NCBI GenBank assembly: GCA_025526915.1
Contig: JAHLKH010000051.1
Coordinates: forward strand, 1 to 64,000
Direction: 5' to 3'
DNA length: 64,000 bases
Source of the DNA: Entophlyctis helioformis
Lineage: Eukaryota; Chytridiomycota; Chytridiomycetes; Chytridiales; Chytriomycetaceae
The notes under the pieces are model-generated. The model searched no databases. It was not told the DNA's origin and saw only the letters and a program-made list of their open reading frames with translations. Position numbers and translations under genes: made by a program. The number at the start of each line of letters is the position of its first letter. The stretch's first letter is position 1. Positions 42,966 through 52,846 of the stretch are shown here, one piece after another.

Positions 42966-44147
42966 TCTGGCAGCAAGACGGTCCTGGAGCTCATCGTCAA
43001 GCCGCTCTTTCATGGTCGCCGTGGACTGTGCCATGCGACGGTTGAGATGCAGTGGCCAGCTTGGAGTGACCGAGTCGATGGGACTCGTGCTGTCGTTCTC
43101 AACCTGGCACACCAGCACCATCACACAGTCTGCATGGGCAGCATGCAGCCACTGGCCAAACAGCACTCGCAGCGACCACTCGGATGGCGAGAGAGGACGC
43201 CATCTCAACCAGATCAGTGTGCTGGTCAGTGTTGGTGCCTTTGGCGATGCTGCAGGTGGCAGGCATGGCTGCTCTGTGAGTGGCATGCAGTCTGGACAAG
43301 CAGTCGAGTGCAAGCATGAGCAGCGCCATCAGCAGAGCGTCCGTCTCGGCTGCTGCGTCTGTGTTGATAGAGGACCGCAATGGTCAATGAAGGGCTGGTT
43401 GAGCGCTACACTGCTGTCACAAACCTGCCTGGATGCGGCCTGGTGCACCGAGACTGAGCGAGCACACACAGCCATGACTGTCTGCTGTTGGCTTTGGTCG
43501 AGTGTCTGGCTGCCACTGCAACGCGCAGGTGATCAACAGGGTCGCTGCTGCCCACACTTGCAGCCAGGCATTCATCCAGCGACAGCATGTCTGTGGCTGA
43601 CACACCTGCCAGTGAGTGCAGCCTGTGTGTGTCGATGGCGTTCGCCTGCCAGTCCATCCTTGCTCTGCCGATGCTGGAAGTCTTGAGCGGTGCACCGCCA
43701 GCCACTCCTTGCACAGGATTGTTTGTCCGCAGATGCGAGTCGATGCTGGCATGCATGCACAAGCCAACCAACACAGTCGCAACGCAGCATCGTTGTTGAT
43801 GGCGTTTTTGCGGGCGTTGGCGCAGTGTCATCCAAACGCCGATGCGCGGATCCCCTGTCACATGCAACCTGCCTCGCCATCCCATGGCTTGCGGCCAACT
43901 TTGAGCAAGCCTGCTCTTGGCGTCAAAGGAACGCCGACAGCGACTGCTGCTGTGAGCGAGCAGTCGCTATGAGACACTGGCCAGCACACACCGAAAGAGC
44001 ATAGCGTCCCAGCAAGCCCAATCACTCCCATGTGTGTGCACGCTGCCTGCTGTCTGCAGCCTTGAACGCCGCATCCAATATCGCGCGTTTTGGATGATGA
44101 CACCTTCACAAACGATGGCGGTGAATCGCGGATGACAGCGGTAGCCG
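42966..44147. other. No supported gene
   Basis: About 1.2 kb with overlapping short open frames on both strands and no recognisable domain. It may hold degraded transposon sequence and the upstream exons or promoter of the LRR gene that follows. Confidence 0.45.
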
Positions 44148-47100
44148 ATGGCGCAGCAACTGTGCCTGCGTCTGCATGCGGCAGCCTGCGCAGCGGCGTT
44201 TCCCTTCAAAAGGCGGGCTGTTCCCCGCTCGCTTTCCCTCACCATCCACTCAAGCCAACTAAAGGATCCCCTCGCCGCCATGTCTGTTGTTCTTCAGGCC
44301 CCTCAAGACTGTGCGGTTCTTCGGGGCATCTGGCCAGTCTCGTTCCCTGCGGCCAAGACCTGCTGTGGCGAAGAAGATATATTTGGCAACCCGCCGAAAG
44401 CGGCATGTGACGGTGGTCGTGTCACTGAGATGTACGTTGCCGCTCACCTACACTGTGCTGTGTGCTGCACCAGATCAGTTGACGCCGCTCTCCCCGCCTC
44501 CCATGCTCTGCTCACAATCCATGCTCTGCTCTGCTCTGCTCTCTCTGCATCCCTCTTGCTGCCGCCTTAATCGGCGTTTGTTGCTCCTTCCCTTGTCCAC
44601 CGCCATCATCCACACCAACCATACCCTCCACAACCATAGGAACTTGTTTAATGGCGAAGGCAAGACAGCTAATGGTGCAATCCCCAAGGAGCTTGCTGCC
44701 CTTACTGGTCTGAAAAAGCTGTAAGCGCTGTTTCCTGCCCGAAACAGTTGAAATCGCCCTTGCTCACTCTTCAAACCATGCACATGCCATGAACCACTGA
44801 GAACAGTTCTCTTACCAACAACGAGTACACGTCGATCCCTGACGGTGTCTTTGCCAATATGACTGCTCTTGAAACACTGTAAGCTCTGTGCTCTGTTGGC
44901 GTCCCGTTGAGCTTGCTTTTGGACGATACTGACATGGATCTCCATCTTGATTCCTTCCAAATCCCAAAGCTACCTTTATGGCAACAACTTTGGGGGCAAA
45001 TCCATCCCATCGTCCTTGGCAACCTTCCCAAACTCACCAAGCTGTAAGCAACAGCGTGTTGGCTTGCTGGAAAATGACCAAGATTTCTGACTTACGCATT
45101 CTCACTACTGTTGATTCCTTATGGACTCATCACCATTCATCCATGACATGTGCACTCACCTGTGGCTTTGATTGTTATGCAACTTTAGATATCTTAGTTA
45201 TAACGGCTTTGGTGGCAAGATCCCCGCCAGTTTTGAGAAGCTGACCATTCTTGAAACCCTGTAAGTCACAATGTGGCATGATGTGTTTGAATGCGTGCCA
45301 TGGCTTCACTTGCTGACACTACTCCATTATACAGAATCATTGATGGAAACAAACTCAATGGCACTCTGCCATCATGGATCACCAACTTCAAGAAGCTTTC
45401 AAGCTTGTCAGTGTTGATTGTATTGATTACTGCTAACAATGCATGCCATCAATTGAAACACCGTCACTCACATATCACTGTTGGCGTTCCAATCCAACAG
45501 TTACTTCAACGAGAATCCGCTGCTGACTGGGCCGCTCCCCGATTTCACAAGTGAATTGAATTGCTATGGTGTTGACACGGATGTCTGCGTCCCTGAGGGT
45601 CACAGGGGTCCCGACTGCCAAATCTACAACCCCTGTAAGTCATACTACATGCCATGCAGTAGTTGGTCTGACTGTGAGGATCGCGACTGACACGTGCTGT
45701 TCAACCATCTCGCTCTTCCTCAGGCTACACTGCCCCTGCCGGCTCGGACTGCGCGATCCTCCAAGAGACTATTCCTTCTGTCTTTGTCAAGTATGAAGAC
45801 TGCTGCAACGTTGCAGGCGTCACCTGTGATGCCGACAACCGTGCCACCAAGCTGTGAGTTGCTGCGCTCCTCAATGCTCTGATAGTGGTCATGCATTCTA
45901 ACATGCTTTGCCAATCCAAGTCTGCTTCCCAACAAGAGCATCACTGGCCAGCTGTCGGACAAGATCGGCGGTCTCACCAAGCTTCAGGAGCTGTGAGTTG
46001 TGCCAAGCCAAGCCATGTTGATGGGTTCACCGACCGACTGACACTGCTGCCGCACGATCAGCGACCTGTCCAACAACGCCATCGAGGGCCCCCTTCCTGA
46101 GCTGTTTGACAAGCTGACCTCGCTCGCCTCGCTGTGAGTGCATGCTGGCTGGCTGGCTGATGGCGATCATCGCGGCTGTTGCTGACTCTGTGTTCTCATG
46201 AACAGCAATGTCTCCAACAACAAGCTCACTGGTCCCATTCCCAAGACTCTTGCTCAGCTTGCCTCCCTCACCAAGCTGTGCGTGCCATTCCACTGTGCTG
46301 TGTTTGGATTGACTGCACGACACGATGCTGACACGCCCACTCCTTGCCAACCAACAGCGAGATCTCAGGCAACACTGGCATGGACGGCACGCTTCCTGGC
46401 TTCCCTGCGACTCTGACAGACTGCAAGGGTACCGATACTGGCATCTGTGTGCCCGCCGGCCTGACTGGCAACAACTGTGGCATTGACACCAAGTGTGAGT
46501 TGTGATGCTGGATGTACAGGCGTTGTGGATCCGTGCAGCAACTGACGCGCGTTTCTGGGTTGCTGCTGAAGGCTATGTGCCAACAACCACTGAGACGACC
46601 ACCACAACCACGACGACGACCACTGTGGCTCCCACCACGACTGAGACAACCACGACGACGACCGCATCTGAGACGACCACCGCGACGGACTCCACCACGA
46701 CTGACGCTGCTCCAACCAACTCCGCGACTGCGACTGAAACCAACTCCGAGATTGCCACCATTGCCGTGACGACGACCACCGCGTCCCAGACTGTTGCTCC
46801 TTCCGTGACCACATCTGAGGCTGCATCCGCAACCACTGGCGTGCCTGCTGTTGTTCCTGAGACGACCACGACCGCGTCTGCTGCCTCTGCCACTGCTGGA
46901 CCCACTGCTCCTGCCTCCACGACCGTGCCTGCCGTGCCTGCTGTCTCGACCACGGCTGCTCCTGCTGCCTCGACCACCACGACCGTCGTGCCTGTTGTCG
47001 TTGCTCCTTCCACGACCGCCTTTGATGCCGTTGTGGTCATCACGACCACCATCGCACCTGTCGTTGTTGTTCCTGGTGCGACAACGACGACCGTTGTTGC

Positions 47101-47311
47101 TGTGTACGGCCAGCCATCTGCCGCTCCGTCGCCCTCTCCCTCTGGCGGTGCCTCCATCTACGGCACCGGCGACCTGCCTGCTGGCGAGATCTACACCAAG
47201 CACCCGCTGCCTGGCACCGGCGACGAGCCCATCCTCAGCGGTGCTGCTGCCATGGCTGCTTCGGTCGTGTCGGTCGTTGCTGCTCTCCTCGCTCCTCTCG
47301 CCCTCTTCTGA
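44148..47311 (+). CDS. Two-module LRR protein with Thr-rich stalk and GPI-like tail
   Basis: The first coding exon ends at 44431 and contains an LRR N-cap (DCAVLRGIWPVSF, CC, GGRVTEM). Met 44281 is just before the cap; the in-frame Met at 44148 adds a hydrophobic but weak leader. Six LRR exons follow (for example NNEYTSIPDGVFANMTALET), then a Cys C-cap (NCYGVDTDVCVPEGHRGPDC). A second N-cap then begins (DCAILQETIPSVFVKYEDCC, VTCDADNRATKL), with four more LRRs and a second C-cap (DTGICVPAGLTGNNCG). The final exon encodes a Thr/Ala/Val-rich stalk of about 200 residues, probably O-glycosylated, and a hydrophobic C-terminus (MAASVVSVVAALLAPLALF) ending at the stop, as in GPI-anchored proteins. 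Probably a cell-wall or surface adhesin. One missing G near 44999 breaks the frame in the third LRR (SLGNLPKL). Confidence 0.72.
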
Positions 47312-48682
47312 TCTGCTTTGTGATGCGTCTGCAAAGCGCGATCTGCCCGTTTCCTTTCTTCTCATGCTCCCATCCACCAACCAAACCACACAAGATGGCA
47401 CTCTCATCCACCAAGACTGCAACAACAACAGCAGCTACAACAAGACTGATACAAGAGCCAATAAACCCGGATGGTCTCCATCCACAAAACCCACACACAC
47501 CGACTTGCTTTGTGTCTCGCAGTGTCCAGTCCACAAGCGATCCCTCAACGTCTCGCTCATCAGCATCTTGTCCTCACAACGCGCCATCTCAAGACTGTCC
47601 ACGAGGCTGCGAGCGTCGCCCGTGCTGCTCTTGCCGCTGCGGTGAGGTTCTGGTGCTGCCAGTGCCAACAAGAGCAGAAGCAGCAACTGCTCAGAGAACC
47701 GCCTCACTGCGACCCACTGACGCTGAGCCGACCGTCCATGGCAGCCACCAAAGCCGCCGCTTCTCTAACCGCTGCTGCCGCCGTGTCTGCATCGCAGGCT
47801 CTTGGTGCTTGCCAGACTGCGCTGCTGCTGCTGCCCAGCTGCTCCATGCCAGCATCGGCATCTCTCGCTCATCGCCAGCCGCATCCACTGCAGCAGCCGT
47901 GCCTGCCAGGCCCTGCCTGTCTGTCTCGGCTGTCTCACGCCGTGCCAGCATCGCACACACGCGCAGCTCGACAGCATTCGCGTCTCTGACTGCCGCGTTT
48001 CCAGCCGTGCCTGCCTGTGCGTCTGCCTCTGCGTCTACGTCTCATGCTGCCGTTGCTCCAACTGGTCGCTCCTCGCTGCTGCCATCGCCATCAGCATCTA
48101 ACTGCTGACGCAGCGACCTGACGTTGCGCTCAGATCCCACCTCGTCACCAGCTGTAGTCGCCACAGCTACGCCAGCATCCAACACGCCGTCCTCGCGCTC
48201 TCAGAAACGATCGCTGCCTGTGTCCATGCCTGCTGCTGCTGCTGCCATTGCACCACGATCTGCTCTGCTTCCCAAGCACACAGACGAACACACAGACAAC
48301 ATGCACGGCAGAGTCCAATGCAAGTGGACCGACTCTGACTGCTGTCACTCCTGTCTCCGAGTCCGTGTCGCTGTCCATGTCAGAAGCAGAGCCAGAAGCA
48401 AGCCACGACGCGGACGAGTTGACTCAAGACGAGCTGCTGGATGGCTGGACATCGCAAGGGCAACCGGGCACAGCCACGTCACAACGCGCTCAATGCGATG
48501 AGCTGGATGGCGGTAGAGATGGCGGCGATCTGGGCAGCATCGATCGAGCCAGACGGCAGCCGCATTCCCAAAGAGACGGCTTGTTTGTGGACACGGGGAG
48601 ATACGATACAGAGGGAGAGGCAGATGGAGAGCCGACGAGTGCCACGGCCATGACGCCTGCACAGGGAGGAGTGCCAGCCAGT
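47312..48682. other. No confident gene; two weak open frames
   Basis: On the minus strand, 47707-47435 encodes 90 residues that begin like a signal peptide (MRRFSEQLLLLLLLALAAPE), but it has no support beyond that. On the plus strand, 48248-48691 encodes an acidic stretch (SESVSLSMSEAEPEASHDAD, ELTQDELLDGW) that could be part of a real exon. The rest is Ala/Ser-rich in several frames. No family is recognised. Confidence 0.35.
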
Positions 48683-49278
48683 CTTGTGTGATGGCATCGG
48701 TCCACAGCGCTTCGGCGGTCGCATCGTCGAGGCTGCTCTTGTCGCCGAGCAGGCCGTTGAGGAAGAGCGTGAGCGGGCCGGCTGCCTTGAGGATCATGAG
48801 CTGGAGCTCGTATGGTATCGTGCCCCATCGGCTTGCGTCTGGATCGATGCCAGCGAGAACGAGCAGGCGACGACGGACGGTGGCCGGCACCCAGTCCCAC
48901 CAGCTGTGGCCAGGCGGCAGCTCACGCAGCGGAGGAGCGACGACGACGGCAGCAGATGGCTGAGGAGGGGCAGCGACCAGAGTTGGGATGGTCGAGACAG
49001 CCAGCGAGTCGTGCAGAGCAGCGAGGGCCGGCAGCGACGGTCTGGTATGCGGCAATGGCAGACTGGACAGCAGCGGCTGCATCAGACACTGCGCTGGCTG
49101 TTGGTGACGCAACAGCAGTCGCAGTCTTGACGGCCGTGTCGGCAGCAGCAGCGGCAGCCTGTGCAGCGAGTGCGGCCTGTGTGACGGCAGCAGCAGCCGA
49201 GGCGGGCAGACTTGCGGCTGTTGGTGGTGGTGCCGTGACAGCAGGCGGCTGCTTGACGTTGCGTCGCTTGCTGGGCAT
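48683..49278 (-). pseudogene. Truncated F-box-like gene copy
   Basis: It starts at 49278 with the same MPSKRRNVKQPP as the gene at 9076, has the Ala-rich leader, a one-base insertion near 49030 that shifts the frame, and then RWGTIPYELQLMILKAAGPL and ATAEALWTDAITQDW. Homology ends near 48683 and no ankyrin repeats follow. This is the decayed member of the duplicated pair. Confidence 0.8.
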
Positions 49279-49551
49279 GTCGCTGTGCTGCTCAGTTGGC
49301 CGGTCAGTTGGTCGGTCGGTTGGCGGGAAAGCGCGATGCTCGACGCGTGTCGCGACGACGCGAGAGATGGCGAGCCACTCGAGCATCTGCCAACAGAGCA
49401 GCGACCGTGCCGACAGATGTGCAGTGCCAGCCGAGTATCGAGTCTGCTGCAGGGCCGTGCTCACGCAGAGCCAACAGACAGACTCAGAGGACGGTAAAGT
49501 GGATGTATTGTTATGACAGGAAATGCGTCAAGTCACAGATGGATGGCGGGT

Positions 49552-51566
49552 CTACGCATGCGTCTTGTAAACCACATCAGTCTGTTCAGCACCAGCAGCT
49601 CTAGGAGCACTAGCAGCAATAGGAGCATCAGCAGACATTCTAGTCTTGTTGCGCACAAAAAAGGCGGCTTTGACAATCACCGCCAGAACAACAATGCAGC
49701 CCAGAGCAATTAATACGATGTACTCTGTCTTGAATGGGGCTGGGCCTGTGCCTAGGTCTGGGTTCGAAGACGGGGCTGGGGCTGGGGACGGGGACGGGGA
49801 CGGGGACGGGGACGGTGACGGGGCTGAGATTGAACGGCATGCATAGCAATGTGTCAATACAAGTGCATTGACATTTCGGCATCGCAGCAGGGAGTGTCGT
49901 ACTTGTGATGCAGAGCTTGGAGGTGGCGGTGTCAGTGAATGTAACACCAGTGTTGCGTGCGTCACATTCAGGAGAGCCACCGTTGGTGTTGATGACAAAG
50001 CCTGTAGAGCCCTCCAGATTGGGATTGTCATTGATCAGACTGTGAGAAAGTAGCCATGAAGATTGCACGCATGTGTCAGTGGCATGCAATGTGAACGGCA
50101 GAGTGGCCGATGTGGAGCGGTGACCTACAAGTAACCGACTCTAAGCAAGCCCTGGAGCGATGCAGGAATCTTGCCCGAGAGTTGGCAGTTTTGGAGCGAC
50201 CTGTGCATTGAACCAGGATGCTCGTTTCAGTGCATCTGACAAGCCAGACAGCAGGCATAGCAAAGAAAGACTTACAGAATCGAGAGTCGGATCAAGTTAC
50301 CAATGGATTCGGGGATGGGACCAGTGATCGGGTTGTTGTCCATACGGCTGCATTCAAGCGTGTCAGAAAGTCAGTGTCGCAGATCGTTGTGCATCAGAGC
50401 GGCTTGACGGACTTACAGGTAATCGAGACGTGACAGACGGCCAATGGTCTCGGGGATCGGGCCAGTCAGCTTGTTGTTTGAAACGCGACTGGTGGTCCAA
50501 AGGGTCAGCCGGCATGCAGGACAGCCAAACAATGTGCGATGGATCCACCGACTTACAGATGTTCCAAGTTTGTGCGGTTGGCCAGGCTTGCAATGGAGCC
50601 AGTGAACTGGTTGTAACCAATGTCACTGTGCAAGTGGGACATGATGTTGTGAGTTTCAACCCAGACTGCACAATCTCATATAGCCCGTGGCATGCATCAA
50701 AACTCACAGGTAAGACAGTTTTGGGGCATCAGGCAGTGCTGACAGATCCGACACAAACTGGTTCATCGACAAGTCACTGTTTGGATGGTCAGCCTGTTGA
50801 TTGTCTGGACCCTACAATGGTCAGAAGGACTCACAGGGAGGCCAAGTTGGTCAGGGGCTTGAGGGCATCAAGAGGGCCAGAGAGGGCGTTGGCACCAAGA
50901 AAACTGCTCATCGCCACAATGCACATTAGCTGCAGATCTCAGTGCTTGCGAATGCTGCTCGTGCACCAACACAACTTACAGTGACTTGAGAGATGCCAGG
51001 TTGGTGAAGCTGGCAGGGATGCTGCCGGTCAACTTGTTGTCAACCAAGGACAAAAGCTCAAGTTGCGAGAGGCTGCTGAGAGAAGGAGGAATCGTGCCAG
51101 ACAGCTGGTTGATGGAAAGCTGCAACTTCACCAGCTTGGAGAGGTTACCGAGCCAGGAAGGAATCGGGCCAGTGAGGCTGTTTACGGAGAGGTCGCTGAA
51201 AGAAGGCAAGGTGGAGTGTGAAGGAGTGAGGGTGAGTTGATCGCAGCAACAACAGAGTTAGGCTGGTGCAACCTACAGCTCGATAAGCTCAGTGAGCGAA
51301 CCGAGCGTCTCGGGCAGTTGGCCGGTCAGACCAGCACTCTGAACCGTGCTGCAGGGATTGACCAGGCGGTCGGCGTTCAAGCTGCGGTCAGCAAGGTGGT
51401 GCAGATGAGAGCCAAGGAGGCAGACAGCCACTCACATGCTGGTGACTCTGCCGTTGGTGCACCCAACCCTGGCCGTATCGGTTGATAAAGTGCAGCAGTT
51501 GGCGACATTGCCAAAGGCCGACGGGAACGCCTGGGCGAGAACAGCGCAGTCTGCCGGTGCACTCAT
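49552..51566 (-). CDS. LRR receptor-like membrane protein
   Basis: The N-cap exon (51566 to about 51436) reads MSAPADCAVLAQAFPSAF with CC and GRVTSM. LRR exons then follow leftward: SAGLTGQLPETLGSLTEL; a longer exon with three repeats (SVNSLTGPIPSWLGNLSKL, SINQLSGTIPPSLSSLSQL, VDNKLTGSIPASFTNLASL); GANALSGPLDALKPLTNL; MNQFVSDLSALPDAPKL; YNQFTGSIASLANRTNL; SNNKLTGPIPETIGRLSRL; NNPITGPIPESIGNLIRL; and QNCQLSGKIPASLQGLL. A C-cap (GGSPECDARNTGVTFTD, then KLCIT) comes next. The last exon has a PSPSPSPSPSP stalk, a membrane span (YIVLIALGCIVVLAVIVKAA) and a 30-residue tail ending KTHA-stop. Introns follow the conserved Leu in phase 2. No kinase domain is present, so signalling would need a partner. 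No signal peptide is seen in the N-cap exon. Confidence 0.75.
49788..49817. repeat. GGGGAC hexamer repeat
   Basis: About five GGGGAC units, which encode the Pro-Ser stalk of the LRR-TM protein on the minus strand. Confidence 0.85.
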
Positions 51567-52529
51567 GGATGGACTGGATGGGCTGTGCACAGGGGGAAAC
51601 GGCGTCGCCATTTTGATGCTGGTCCATGCAGCCAAGCACCGGCGGCGCTGGTCCACGGAGCCAAGCACCTGCCTAGCACTTGGCCAACTTGGACCAATGA
51701 ATAGCGCGCATCAGAGAGCGTGCGACATTCCTCAAAGGCTGAGGTGTCCCATCGGACCAATCAGGATGCACACAGGAGAGAAAGTGGGAGCCAAGCATGC
51801 GGGTGCAACACATGCTCGAGTGCTGTGGTTGAGATGCACGACACTGGTCACTCTGAGAGCCTTGTGCACACGGAAGAGACGGGCAACGATGGCACAAGCC
51901 GTTCGGCGAGTCAGAAGACCTGAAGCGTCGTGGGAAGGGAAGGTTGGATTGGGACGTGGAAGGGAAGAGGCACTCTGACAGATCGCATGTCCCGACGGTC
52001 TGCAGCCAATGAGGGCAGAGAGGCTCAAGAAGAGGGCGGCATGCGTCTGGAGAGCGCGAGGCACTGTCGACGCTTCTCACTGCTGTCTGCAGCCAAGATC
52101 GCGCGACTCGGACATGCGGCTCTGCACTGTGGCTCTCGTGCTCTTTCCAACGACTTTGACATTCTGACCACAGTCAGAGTGCTCGTATCTGGACTGGATT
52201 GGTGATGTTCCGTTCCAGGGACGCTGGCAAAGACACTCGGCATGGGTTGGCATCTCTCAATGCAGCAAGTAACGCACAGCATCGGTCGTGCGCCTTGCAA
52301 TGCATTCTGCTCGTCTTGCTCGCATCTCACAAACACGCTTGGATTGGCAGCCATCCCAACGTGCGTCTGGGATCACCTGGCAATCACGGTCGGCATGTGC
52401 AAGGCGCAGCACATTCCACATTCCACGCCATCGCCAACTGCCGGCTGTCCAATATGCGGGCTGGCCTCTGCTGCTCTCAAGCATCTGTAGGAGTGCCACC
52501 TGCCATCCTGCGTGCACTTGGAGTGCAAT
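51567..52529. other. No supported gene
   Basis: Nearly 1 kb upstream of the LRR-TM gene. A short repeated phrase with CCAAGCACC lies at about 51630-51680. There is no recognisable exon, though a signal-peptide exon of the LRR gene could be here. Confidence 0.4.
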
Positions 52530-52720
52530 GCTGTCGCGCATGGATGGCTTGCTGAGCAGGTCTTCCTCTGTTCCCAGCAGGTCATTGATGAAGAGTGTGA
52601 GAGGGCCGGCTGCCTCGAGGATGATGCGCTGGATCTCATACGGGAGCGTGCCCCATCGGCTTGCGTCTGGATCAATGCCAGCGAAAGCGAGCAGGCGAGG
52701 ACGGACGGTGGCCGCGTGTC
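52530..52720 (-). pseudogene. F-box-like domain fragment
   Basis: The minus strand reads FAGIDPDASRWGTLPYEIQR and IILEAAGPLTLFINDLLG, matching the F-box-like region of the ankyrin genes. Nothing of the leader or ankyrin repeats surrounds it. It is a solitary remnant 130 bases from the end of the PARP gene. Confidence 0.7.
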
Positions 52721-52846
52721 GCGACAACGCGTCGGCCGAGGCTGCACACACTTCAGTCCGCAGTTGCCATGGTCACCGCCAACCAGAATCCACACAACGG
52801 CGTTCATTCGGACAGACACACACACAGACACACAGGCAGGCTACCG

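Larger units (their letters stand above)
48683..50530. repeat. Segmental duplication, copy 2 (partner at 8545-9885)
   Basis: It matches copy 1 through the F-box-like 5' half, the GGTCGGT-rich upstream flank, and the LRR exons at about 50080-50500. Here the LRR gene is complete and the F-box-like gene is cut short. Confidence 0.85.

Noticed and set aside
44148..47311. Receptor kinase interpretation of the LRR genes
   Set aside because: No kinase motifs (GxGxxG, HRD, DFG) follow any of the three LRR regions. The tails are a GPI-like signal or short cytosolic ends.
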